Assembly (NCBI GenBank): GCA_012934845.2
Contig: WNNJ02001864.1
Location: 1-64,000 of the forward strand
DNA: 64,000 bases
Source: Pomphorhynchus laevis
Taxonomy: Eukaryota; Acanthocephala; Palaeacanthocephala; Echinorhynchida; Pomphorhynchidae
Reading direction: 5' to 3'
The position numbers and the translations under genes are program-made. Numbering within the stretch: position 1 is the stretch's first letter; the number at the start of each line of letters is the position of its first letter. Below the pieces are notes generated by a model. That model worked only from the letters and a program-made list of their open reading frames with translations, ran no database searches and was not told where the DNA came from. Shown here in pieces: positions 53,654 through 64,000 of this stretch.

Positions 53654-55240
53654 GATCCAATGTGCAATTCAATGTAAAATATAAGAATTACTTAATAATA
53701 TCCAGATTACAAACTTTAGTATTCGATTTTCATTTATAGAGAAATATAAAAAACTAAATTCGACTTTGTTAAATTAATCTTAAAATTAAAATTTAATTTC
53801 AAGTAAAAATCGTTTTTAATTTTTTGTATTATTCATGAAGATTAACTGATTTAATCTACTTGTTTGATATTTTCACTAGTATTTAGCGAAATACAAAATA
53901 AAAATTTGTTATTTTACTTAACAACAATAATATTCGGATCGTTTACTTTTAATATCTATTGTTTTTATTCTAACAATAGATAGAATAAAAAAATTGTTCT
54001 CGCTAAAAATAAAACATATGTAAAAGAAAGAGAAAATTCAGTTAATAATTTCAAATGTATATACTACCATTTTTAAAATTTATTACTCCCGCAGAGTTTT
54101 AGCATGTGACTTAATATTTAGGTTTGCTCTTGTACATCAGCTGCTCGTCATTCCAATGTATTATTAAAAAACTATATGCACCATATTTATGTAAACGAAA
54201 GCTTTCACAAAGCTCTTTTAATGTCATTTATAACAATTATAAAAAACAAAATCACATTTAAAAATTAAACATTAAAAAAATTGTCAAGTTTTTAATTAAT
54301 TTTAATTTATTTTAAATTATCACAAAATCAAATATGAAAAGGTAAAAGAAATATTTTAAAAATCAATTTATTTATTATTTTATAAATCTACGTTGTTCAT
54401 AATAAACATACACATTTATCACAAAACTAAACTAATTTATTTTTTAGTAAATATCCCCTTCCTTTATTATTTTTTTATTATTTTATCTTTATTCGCAATA
54501 AAACCATGTTTATTATAGATCAATTATTTAAGAGCCAGATATTAAAATGGCGTTATTGAAAATACTAAACTGAGTTTATTTTTTTATAAAAAAATTCTGA
54601 AAATGGATTTATTCACATAAATGCTTATTACATATAACGTAGTAATCTTTTGTTATTTTCGTTTGATAACTTGTAAGCTTTTCTACATTTCTCTACGATA
54701 TTAAATTGAAACAAATTAATATTTTATGTCCTTACGGGTAACTATTTGTGAACTAAATGACCATCAGCAAAACAATGTAGAACCTCCTGGTATTTTTAAT
54801 CAGTCGTGACAAAACATTCCAGTAAACAACGTGGGGTATAGTTTCAAATTATTGATATATGTCCGTGTGTATGCTTAATTTTATAATAACCGAAACATCG
54901 AGGATATCCGTTTATCGCAATCTGAAATTAATTCACCATGCATGGAAGAATTATAAATTTAAGAATATTTAAAGGGTCATTATGATTGAGAAAGAACCTT
55001 TTATTAACGATAATATCCTCAACGACATATTTGTACAATTTATCCATTTAGAAAAATATTTAAACATTTTATAACAAATATTATAATCTTTTATTTAAAT
55101 TAAAAATATATAGCAAAGTATAAGGCCATTTTCAGACAAAAACAGCGAATGTGTTTTACATTCCGATATTAGAAAACGTTAAAAATATATTGATGCGTAT
55201 GATATATATAATGAAAATATATATAATTTTTTTATATATC
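53654..55240. other. Non-coding AT-rich stretch after gamma-tubulin
   Basis: Apart from the possible poly(A) signal, no gene, repeat family or structured element is recognised. Confidence 0.6.
53897..53902 (+). terminator. Candidate polyadenylation signal for gamma-tubulin
   Basis: AATAAA about 245 bp after the stop codon. It is the first exact hexamer I see on this strand, though AT-rich surroundings weaken the call. Confidence 0.3.
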
Positions 55241-55345
55241 AAGAAAATTTATAACTGTTCTAGCAAATTACATTATTATTTTCCTGAAGAAGGCCACTAG
55301 TTGGTCGAAAGCTTGAATAAAACGATATCTTTGTGTTTCCGGTTT
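55241..55345 (+). ncRNA. Hammerhead-core-like motif, locus 1 (PLE tail relic)
   Basis: The 32-bp block shared with 25729-25760 is followed by CTGAAGA (55284-55290), stem GGCC/GGTC (55292-55295 with 55303-55306) and GAAA (55307-55310), then GCTTGAATAAAACG. Stem II differs in sequence from locus 2 yet still pairs. The phrase 'CTGAAGAAGGCC...GTCGAAAGCTTG..AATAAA' resembles 3' ends of PLEs in other animals (from memory). The cleavage site and outer stems are not identified. Confidence 0.5.
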
Positions 55346-56389
55346 GACTTAAAATCCGAGTATTAATATATACAAGTATCCGTCAAAGGATCCCGGAGCT
55401 GATTTGAATAAATAATCTAAACTATATATATAGATAATATATTTATCAGTGTTAAGTATATCAAATAATACTTCATTTATGTTATTTAATCGTTAAGTTC
55501 ATATATCTTCCATATTTGATTGTGGAAGAAATAAATATAAAAAAACAAACCGAGATGAATTTGATTGTAAAAATACTTTGGTGATGGAAATAATAGTGGC
55601 TTTTAGAAACAGCTCTTAGCGTATCGTAGAGTGATAATGAATTGACAAAAAAACTTTATACAAACGCAGTATTATGATAAAGATAAGATTATAGAGGTGG
55701 AGGATATATGAACCATAAAATTTTGGGATTTTAAGTAAATTGGCAAACAAACATTACAGGTTGGAGTATAAATGGATCAAAATTACACGTTCAGAGTTTC
55801 ATATGCAACATGCTGGTTTGTTAATCCTTAAAGGAATATTTAAAAATCTTCCTTTAAGGAAGATTATCACGTTATATATGTACATATTTGTAAAGATAAA
55901 ACCTACTGTAGGATAGAATAAAAACTAAAATTAATAAAATAAGATTGTTTTATTAAATGATAAATCTACTCTCTAAGAAATAATTTACTTATTTGTTTGA
56001 ACAACGGCTATATAGGCATTCATATCTGTACATGCTTGGACAAAGTGAAGAAACTGAACTGAAAAGTTCAGTTTGTTCACTGAACTTTTAAATCAAGGAT
56101 ATAATAATTATTAGATCTGACTATCTGACTTTGTTTTCTTCCGACTTGTATAATTCCGGTGTCCAATTGTCCTTTTATTTTTTGTTTATATAATATTTAA
56201 TTAGTTAATATATTTAAAAGTATTAAAGAAACGAAGAAAATATTACTCTTTATTTAAAAGTACGATATTTCAAAAGCTCCTGCTATCATCATCAGGATTA
56301 AAATTAAAAATGATCATCATGATTAAAATTATCTAATCGAAATAGAAGGAGATTATAGATTTAGTGTGTACTATTAATATATATGAGCG
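55346..56389. other. Non-coding AT-rich stretch
   Basis: Contains small inverted repeats (TCCTTAAAGGA near 55825; AACTGAA...TTCAGTTT near 56055-56090) and a repeated ATGATCATCATGATTAAAAT phrase near 56285-56335. No gene is visible. Confidence 0.5.
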
Positions 56390-57262
56390 GGAGCATAAAC
56401 GATATCGACATTTCCCTTTAACTGTCTTTCTTCTATCTACAAACGTCTCTCATATCTTCATCTCATTCTAAACTCAGACAAGTCTAAAATAACGTGGATC
56501 CTCTCCCGTCAACATATCATATCTCCTCCCCCTGTATCTCTTGCCTCATCAAAATAATCCCCATACTCCACAATCTCACCTTCCTAGGATTCCATTTCAA
56601 TGATCATCTTTCCCTTAAACCCTTCGTTCGCAACAAGGCCCGCTCGTCTAACTTAATTCTCATTGACATCCGTCGTATCCGCCCCCTTATCGACTTCCGA
56701 TCCTATATGTCTCTTATTTCATCGCTTATCTTTCCTAAAATCGATTACTGCCTCAGCCTTTTCGCAAATTCTATAAAATCCATAATCATACCCCTACAAC
56801 GCATCATTAACTCCGCCGTTCGAATGCTCCTACGTCTCCGTCGCTTCGACCACACATCTACATATCTTACCCACCTCTCCTGACCCACATCGTGTAACTC
56901 TGCCTTTTTCTCGTCACTTTCCGTCTTATCGCTGTCGGTCCTTCACCATTCATCAATTTCCCTTTCTTAGAAGACACTCGACCCACCTCTCTATCGCTGC
57001 GGTCTCGTCATTCCTTCTTACTCAACGTTCCCAATTTCTCTGACAACTACGGTATCCGATTCTTCCTCGTCTCCGCATCCTCGCCTAGAACCATATCCCT
57101 TTCAAAGTCGCCGCACTCCCTCCTTTATCACATTTAAATACCTCTTCCGTTCCCACATTCTCGACACGATTTAGATTTTTGTTTGCTTTTTTTCTTCATG
57201 GGCATGTAAGCGTGCGCCAGCACGCATTTGCCACGTAAAAATAAATCCTGTTTTTTATAACT
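56390..57262 (+). pseudogene. LINE B, RT C-terminal part to 3' end
   Basis: Colinear with LINE B from just after the YADD box: LTFLGFHFNDHLSLKPFVRN, NLILIDIRRIRPLIDFRS, FPKIDYCLSLFANS, PLQRIINSAVRMLLRLRRFD, then in other frames the C-terminal part. The 3' hairpin is at 57210-57225 and the tail at about 57235-57262. It is more diverged than the copies in the composite blocks, so probably older. Confidence 0.8.
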
Positions 57263-58746
57263 TTGTAACCGAAGATTACTTAATATCTAATCACCTCTTA
57301 ACATAGTTTTTTACAACTCTAGGCGATTGTATCCAAGTCGATTACGATATGCTTACATGTAACGAAGCATGCCCTCATTCATTGATAAACGGGCAACATT
57401 TCCGATTAACTGACACAACTAGGCAAGAAAAAAAATTATAAAAAACGAAAGACCTTTATTAGACATTTTAAAAACATCTTTCATTTTTTGCAGCATAGTG
57501 TGGGTAAAGTTTAAAATTTAAATTATTATTATTTTTTTCAAAAAAATTAAAATTTGAATATTTTTCAAGTAAGTGTTCATATTAGTTAAAAATTATCACA
57601 CAATGATAGCACATTATGTATCTACACCACAGATAAGTTTTAGCTCGATATGACGTCTATTACGCTTCAGATAAAATGTTCAATTTTTGAACTTAAAAAT
57701 AATTTTTCCTAAAAAAATCGATCTGATAATCCATACTTTTTTCATTTCACAACATCGACCATCTATCATTTAACATTTACACAAAAACTTATGAATTGAT
57801 TTATTCAGTATGTTGAAAAAATTTAAATTTAAATTTTTTAAATTAAAACAAAAATAATAAAATTTTACCATTGCCTTGTTAGTAGTTTGTTTACTGCAAT
57901 ATTATTATAGTACGATTACGAATCATATATCTATATTATTTTCAAGTTTGAGATTGATTTAACATGTATTACGTTGTAAAACAAAATTTAATTTTTTGAA
58001 CTTCAAAATACTTTTTAAGCACTTTGGTATAATATCATATCATCATTTTTAACTTATTATTTCCAACTTACAATAAATCAACGTATACACAAAAAATTGG
58101 CATCATTACTTTATTATCTTGAATAAAAATAAATTTATTTTTAACAATTTTAAAAACTTTAAACGCTGGTTTTATTTCTTCAATAATTTGAAAACTGAAA
58201 TTATAATGTGTTTGAACGATTTTCAGATGGCTGGAATCTTCACGCATTGATCAGCAGACCGCTACGTGATGACAACGCATGTGTTGAATGGCTCAAAACG
58301 ATATTTTAAACTGTAATTAAAATATGTAACAGGAAAGAAAAAAAAACAGTTTTTTTATAAATATCAGAGATGTCACTTAATAATTGGTCGAAATAATCAA
58401 TGTTATTATGTCTACACCAATGTATCCCCACGTGAATTCCGTTGGAATTCAGTTGGCTCGTTCAATTTCGATGTGTATTCGCGGTCCTCGTTCTGCTCGA
58501 CATCGACCTGCAAACTCAATGAACTAAAATTTATAGTATAGCTATATTATAATATAACTATATATAATATATATAATAACTATATATATAATAACTATAT
58601 ATAATAACTATATATAATATAACTATATTATATTTGTTTGTTTTTTTTTTCAAAAAAAATCAATTATAAAAAATAATAATAATATGACAACTTGAAGTAT
58701 ACCCTTTGACGACAACCATTATTACATACAATTTTCCATCTTACAA
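57263..58746. other. Non-coding stretch with AT microsatellite
   Basis: 58540-58640 is a TATATAATAACTA-type microsatellite. No gene or known repeat is recognised in the rest. Confidence 0.55.
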
Positions 58747-59110
58747 TCGACAACGAAAACCATCGACGACATCGACAACGAAAACCATCGACGACATCGA
58801 CAACGACAACCATCGACGACATCGACATTAAAAAAGTTTGCGAACTGAAGTAAATACATTTATTTATTTGGTCTAATAAATTAACTACTTACAATAATAA
58901 TGCCTAAAGGACGTAATAATATTAATATTATTTCAATAATAATATTACATCCGGGGTTACCGTTCTTCAAGTGGAAAGGCCGTCCGCCTCGAGCAACAGG
59001 AGCCTTAGCTAAAGCACACGCCCCGTAACATGAAATTCAAACATAATGATATTTGGGTTAAATTCCCTTTGTAAACTTTGTGAATAAAGCTTTTCTTCTA
59101 AAAAAATATT
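58747..59110 (+). other. Minisatellite-led mini-element with 42-codon ORF
   Basis: A 25-bp unit (ATCGACAACGAAAACCATCG plus ACGAC) occurs three times at 58747-58828. It is followed 70 bp later by ATG at 58900 and a 42-codon frame to 59028 (MPKGRNN, LHPGLPFFKWKGRPPRATGA, then stop). A further AATAAAGC lies near 59088. The layout repeats that of LINE D and LINE B 5' ends (array, short gap, ORF start), so this may be an internally deleted relative. No homology beyond layout is visible. Confidence 0.35.
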
Positions 59111-59446
59111 TCAATAATAATAAATCTATTATTATTTATTATTGAAATGTTGGTTATACCGATTATCTATTAATCGGTTCATTAAAATTTTGTTTTGTGA
59201 AAAATCTGAAGTTGTACAAAATTAGTATAATTAAAATAATATAATAAGATTAAAAAATACAGAGTTATTAAATTTTTTCTAAGATTAGTACAAAGTATGT
59301 ATTACAAAATATATAGTTGCTTAAATACACAGCTTTAAAAATAAATAAATGTCACAAAACAATAATAGTTGAAAACCGCAAAAAATCAAAAACAGATGAG
59401 TGGAAAAAATAAATTAGTCTCAATCAAACCATTGTACTTAGGTTTC

Positions 59447-60050
59447 TTCACTTTAATCGGTCCTGATACATCTCCTTCAGTATCGTTATCCATTCTTTTC
59501 TGTATTTAATCCAACCAATATTCGTCTCCTTGAATATCTTAGACAGATCCCGGATCTTCAATGCTCGTCGGAACGTCTTTCTAACGCAACCACTTGGCCG
59601 CTTCAATAAAGGAAGAGTATGTGCCAATATACAGGCATTTGACAATCTTTCATCATTATCCGCAAAACATGTACTATACATATTTTCAACGTCGCATTTT
59701 CATAATGCTTTCTAGGTCTCGCACCTTACATTGCCACCTTACTTCATCATTGCTAATCTCTTGTATATACCGAATTTTACTTATGCGTCTAAGGCACTGA
59801 TGGTCAAAAGTAATTACCCTGTATAGAAGAGAAATTTTGTCTAGTTACGTTTCACACCCATAAAGTATAATTGGCCTAATCATCGCAGATCACACTTTAG
59901 CCTTTGTTGTTACGCGGATATATATTTTCCATGGCTTAGAAAGACCTTTAAATACTCTACATGCGTTGATAATTTTCAATTTTACATCATCTTCGAAAGC
60001 TCTATTTATTGGCAAACGCACTGGATCATTGGCAAACGCACTGGCAAATG
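59447..60050 (-). pseudogene. RTE-like LINE C-terminal fragment
   Basis: The minus strand reads TKAKVWSAMIRPIILYGCET, ITFDHQCLRRI, ISNDEVRWQ, then after a frame change RKTFRRALKIRDLSKIF and GWIKYRKEWITILKEMYQ. These are the post-RT signatures 'RPxLLYGxET', 'FDHRCLRRI', 'VSNxEVRxR' and 'RDxWxxxLxxM' common in RTE-type and related LINEs. It may belong to the same old insertion as the endonuclease at 61540-62325, with the RT between them lost. Confidence 0.65.
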
Positions 60051-61539
60051 CCAAGGCAGTTATTTTTATATTATGAAGATAACTTTATATTATATAGATA
60101 AGTGATTACAATATTTGATAATGTTATAATGTGTATTAAATGTCTGCTATAAATTGTCTGCTATATTTAAACATTCGTGAAAACCCTAGGCCCAAATTGA
60201 TATATAATTCAATTGTTTCTTTCAGTTAGCTGATTTGATTTGAATTGTTACTGCACAATCCGAAATAATTGAACAGATTTGTGGGCTCCCAAAATACATC
60301 GTTATTATTTATTTCGACACGCTCCTGTTGAGTTCGGAACTTGATAACATAACAGTTCTATCTGATAAAATCCAAACTTTATCCTAATACAATCGGTTCA
60401 TAAAAATACTGTGGTATAAAAATAATTTTTAAAATTATTAATTTTAAATTTATTTATAATGCAAAATATGAAAGCTCAGTTGTGATTTGATCTATTCTTC
60501 TAGCGTATCATAATTGGTCTGTGGACTTTGTTTATCAGAAATATGACCCTTGTCAGAAATACTGGAACTATTTTTAATCAGGCACTCTATTTTGAATTTA
60601 TAAATGTTAGTCGCTAAAAATAACAAGTCGATTTTTACAAGATCATCATTTGTTTTAGCGGACGTAACTTGTTCTACTATCTTTACTGTTTGTCACTTGT
60701 TTCTGACAATTTATAAAAAATGTCAACTAGCGTTTCATACATTTTGTCAAGTGTCAGGGATCTTGCCTCACTCATGTTGCTAAAAAACACTGTAGATAAC
60801 ATGTGTTACATATTTAACCCTATCCGCCCCAATATGCTCTACTTAATACATTTTGATGCTTGCAACCTTTGCGACAAACACAACGTGGATCATGATTTTA
60901 TAACAACGAATTCTTAAAAATATAATTCACCTTGTCTCTAGATCTATGTCACATAATAAAGAATGTAGACTATATGATGACTGAGTTTTGCTAAAGACGT
61001 AAAAAACACAGACCGGTTTGACTTCAAAACAATGTCTTAATATTATTGTTTAACCAACCGAATTTGAATTACCTTGGCTGTCATGAGTGTATCCATAAAA
61101 AGGCCATATACTGTAATCGAGCATAAAACAGTCAGTTGCATAATGAACTTATTACACAATTGTTTGTCAGTATAACATGATTTTAATAATCAATGTCTTA
61201 CATTCATGTTTGTAGATGTAAGTTAATGACGTAACTAATGGTTTGTCAATCACTGTGTTGAGGATATATTATTCTATTCATAATGACCAGGTGAATGGCT
61301 ACGTTATTGGGGTGCTGTGATCTGAATTCTTATATCAAGTTTGTATTTACATACTCGTAAATTTTACGAAAATAGTTTCAAATCAGGAATACTGATGAGT
61401 GAAAAATAATTTATTTTTTTTATAAACCCTTTTTTAATTTCTACATAAACTTAAAAGCTTCAAAGCGCTTATTAAATTCAAATAAGCGGAAGGTATTTTA
61501 TTTATTCAATTTCGGATCTTATTCGACAATTGGAATTAT
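60051..61539. other. Spacer with a PLE terminal-repeat relic
   Basis: 60221-60410 shares TTCAGTTAGCTGATTTGATT, ATCTGATAAAATCC, ATCCTAATACAA and CGGTTCATAAAAAT with PLE terminal regions, in shuffled order, so it is a diverged or rearranged copy. No RT motif is visible in the remainder, although an RTE RT would be expected here if the flanking fragments are one element. Confidence 0.45.
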
Positions 61540-62325
61540 TTTTTTTACGTTCTGCGCGAGGTTGCTTCGGCGAGGTGATATTCAGAGTTGTAACGGCAGG
61601 TCTATGCTGAGTTGTCACTGTTTCATACGGGATAGATTTCGTATCGATTACGAGTTTGAGATCACCCCATCGAACCAGGATATAATCGATTTGGGTTTTA
61701 TTTAAGGCGCTGTGGAAAGTGATGAGGTGTGATGCTCGTTTTTGAAACCATTTATTGCATATAACTAGTTCATGTGCGTCTGCAAATTCAAGGATTTGCC
61801 CACCATCGTAGTCTCTTCGTCCAAATCCCTTTCCTCAATGACAATTGTGTCAATCCTTTGCGACACCGACATGTCCGTTTAGATCTCCAACGATGATTAT
61901 TATGTGATCCTTTGGTACTTTGGCGGTCAGTTCGTCGATCTGTGTCCAGAACCGTTCTTTGACTACCTTGTCGCATCCTGTTCGTTGCGCATATGCGCTG
62001 AAGATGTAAACTATCCGGTTATCATATGCGACGGTGATTTTAATCAGTCGGTCACTGTATTGATGAACTTCCGCAATACTATTTTGTAAATGACTGGAGA
62101 CGATGATGCCGACGCCACTCATCGTTTTAGGTTTTCCGTAGTATATACGTTTGAATCCAAGACCAATTTGTTTGGATTTGTCGCCCGACTAACGTGTTTC
62201 TTGCACTGCACATATATCGATTCGTCGTCTATTTAGGTCATCGGCGATTTACATAGAACGGTCAGTCAGCAAGCCGACATTGAGTGTTGCGATTCGAACT
62301 CGTTTTCTTGTTTGTTCAGCTTTCA
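61540..62325 (-). pseudogene. RTE-type LINE AP-endonuclease domain
   Basis: The minus strand reads RVRIATLNVGLLTDRS, RRRIDICAVQETR, KTMSGVGIIVSSHLQNSIAE, SDRLIKITVAYDNR, YIFSAYAQRTGCDKVVKERF, PKDHIIIIVGDLNGHVGVAK, then after a frame change FADAHELVICNKWFQKRASH, LNKTQIDYILVRW and TVTTQHRPAVTT. This is the complete endonuclease of an RTE-clade element, of the kind often annotated as craniofacial development protein 2-like, with few stops and one frame change near 61850. Confidence 0.85.
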
Positions 62326-63449
62326 GAAAGAAGCTAGTTTGGTTACCCCCCCGCAGTCGCTTTCGCTGTGGAGACCCTTGATGACTTATCGTTCAGGTCA
62401 GGCCGTACGTGAGCGCGTCGCTTACCGGGGACTCCGTAGTCCTGACGTTCAGAGCATTGAGACAACATTCATAAAGTTGATGCGACGGTTTTGTTTTACA
62501 GCTGGCTTGTCGCGAAGTCTATCGCCAACCCTCCTCCTTTATTAGCACGGCCTTTGGACCGGCCACGGCGGAGTTGCTTGAAATCTTATCGAATTACTAT
62601 AATTATTAATTATAATTATATAATTATAATTCAGTAATTAAATGATACAATTTAGTAATTTATTAATTATAATTATCTAATAATTATCTTATTTTCTAAT
62701 CATAATCTATGATAAATTATAATTATCTGATTACTTTTAATTATTTGACAGTTTACAAAAAACAGCAACAATAAAATTTTCTTTAAAGGATCAACAATTT
62801 TTAAAGGAGTAAATTTCACTTTAAATAAAAATTTAAAGTATCAAATACAAAATTCTAGCTATGCGCATTTTGTCAGCTAATTATCAACGAACATATTACT
62901 TGTGATATTACACATTGGCTACCGAGTAATATGTAACTAGCTACCACCTTCACGTAGTCGGTCACAATCGATTCCAAGTGTCAGTTTCAGTGAACATACT
63001 AGCGATCAGATGATACTAGCAGTGTTGCTTGATTTTTCTGCGTTTAACGCTAAATACTTACAATGTGAACTTGAATTAAAAACAGTCAATATGTAAGAGG
63101 TTTTAATATTTATCAAAAAACGAGATTCTACTTGTTGGGAAGCTGAATAATTTAAATACTCCCATAAATCAAGAAGAACAATTCAAAACATTTCTCAGGT
63201 TGTTTATAAAACCTCATTCAAACAAATCTATATTTTCAAACTATGCTTGAACATAAATTGCTATCTACCGTATTTTAATGAACGACGAAATTACAAACGA
63301 AACCTAGTATTTAACACAAATCTTGTTGCGAAATATGGGGATGCTTAGCTCAACTCCATCATGGCTTCGAGAACTACCTAATTTTAAACTCAACCTTCAT
63401 CTATTTAATATCGACAAATTGGCTACAAAGTACAACATTAATAACATTA
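62326..63449. other. Upstream RTE region, then AT-rich non-coding DNA
   Basis: 62326-62580 is unusually GC-rich for the window (AAGGCCGTGCTAATAAAGG on the minus strand) and is probably the 5' region of the RTE element. 62585-62780 is an AT-only region full of short inverted repeats (AATTATAATTAT). Nothing is recognised from 62780 to 63449. Confidence 0.5.
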
Positions 63450-64000
63450 AAAAAGATATACTTTTACGTGACAAATGCGTGCCGGCGCACGCTTACATGA
63501 CCACAACAACAACATCTAAATCATGTTTCAAAGAGGTGGGTACGGGGGCGGCATTCGAATGCAGTAAAGGAGGGAGGGCGCATACGTCGAGTGAAAGCTG
63601 ATTCCAGTCGAGTTGGGCGGTGATAAAGAAGGATCGGAGACCGTAGTTGTTAGAGTAATTGGGAACGTGGAGTAAGAGAGAATTATGAGAACGCAGTGAT
63701 AGAGAGAGGTGGGACTAGTGTCGTCTAAGAAAGGAAGGTTGGTAAACGATGGGGAGCCCACAGCGATGAGACGAAAAGTTACGAGAAGGCGGAGTTGTAT
63801 GCAGATGTGGATGGTAGGCCAGGAGAGTTGGGCAAGTTATGTGGATGTGTGGTCCAAGTGACGGAGATAAAGAAGCACTCGAACGGCGGAGTTTATGATG
63901 TGTTGTAGGGGTAGGATGATGGATTTTTGAGAATTGCCGAAAATGCTGAGGCAGTAATCGATTTTAAGAAAAAGAAGCGATGAAAGAAGAGAAATATAGG
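63450..64000 (-). pseudogene. LINE B, C-terminal part and 3' end, runs off the window
   Basis: The minus strand reads the LINE B C-terminal region (the 'LSWPTIHI', 'AVGSPSFTNLPFLDDT' and 'NNYGLRSFFI' equivalents), then the 3' UTR with GTGGTCATGTAAGCGTGCGC and the hairpin 63492-63477 (GCGTGC-GCCG-GCACGC). The upstream part lies beyond position 64000. Tail near 63450-63476. Confidence 0.82.

Noticed and set aside
60221-60410. Third copy of the PLE pseudoknot
   Set aside because: GCTCCTGTTGAG...AACTTGATAACATAAC resembles parts of it, but the hairpin with loop CATTAGC and the GCCCC/GGGGC helix are missing, so only a terminal-repeat relic is called.
63323-63601. 92-codon frame on the + strand
   Set aside because: Its 3' half is the complement of LINE B; the 5' half has no recognisable domain and no support as a gene.

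Overview
This window reads as a gene-poor, transposon-dominated stretch of an AT-rich animal (invertebrate) nuclear genome. The evidence is a metazoan-type gamma-tubulin gene, many non-LTR retrotransposons (LINEs) of at least seven families, Penelope-like elements (PLEs), a pair of tRNA-derived SINEs, foldback/MITE elements and satellite-like arrays. I see no operon structure, no CRISPR array, and no rRNA or tRNA gene. I cannot name the species from sequence alone.

Layout. 1-3110 (-): LINE with a restriction-like endonuclease (RLE). 3430-4760 (-): PLE with a GIY-YIG segment and a structured terminal RNA. 4930-7326 (+): internally deleted LINE 'A'. 7500-11100: composite block of satellite-like repeats plus fragments of LINEs 'B' and 'C'. 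12235-15690 (+): decayed LINE A. 15855-19000: second copy of the composite block. 19385-20462 and 25297-26360 (-): two halves of an old LINE 'E', split by LINE 'D' (20500-25296, +), the one LINE whose two ORFs both look intact. 26440-29190: LINE B pieces, including a 5' end with a minisatellite. 29390-31800: third copy of the composite block. 33620-34237: two SINEs. 34910-38900: LINE 'F' fused to a PLE. 39000-45200: mostly empty AT-rich DNA with a LINE B copy, a PLE terminal repeat, MITEs and a GC-rich minisatellite. 45285-46350: inverted scraps of the RLE LINE and LINE A. 46400-50361 (+): best LINE A copy. 50362-51460: unknown ORF-bearing segment with a LINE A-like tail. 52247-53653 (+): gamma-tubulin, the only host gene I can support. 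53654-64000: sparse DNA with LINE B copies, a hammerhead-like PLE tail, an RTE-type LINE in pieces and a small minisatellite-led element.

The most interesting signal is RNA-level. Two PLE copies on opposite strands, 35 kb apart and diverged in primary sequence, keep the same nested stem plus pseudoknot fold, with compensatory base changes in several helices (3453-3535 and 38574-38659). A second motif, with the hammerhead core order CTGANGA / stem / GAAA, occurs at two other loci behind a shared 32-bp block. LINE families B, D and RLE each show a short conserved 3' stem-loop. LINEs B and D, with related finger-bearing ORF1 proteins, carry unrelated short tandem arrays just upstream of ORF1.
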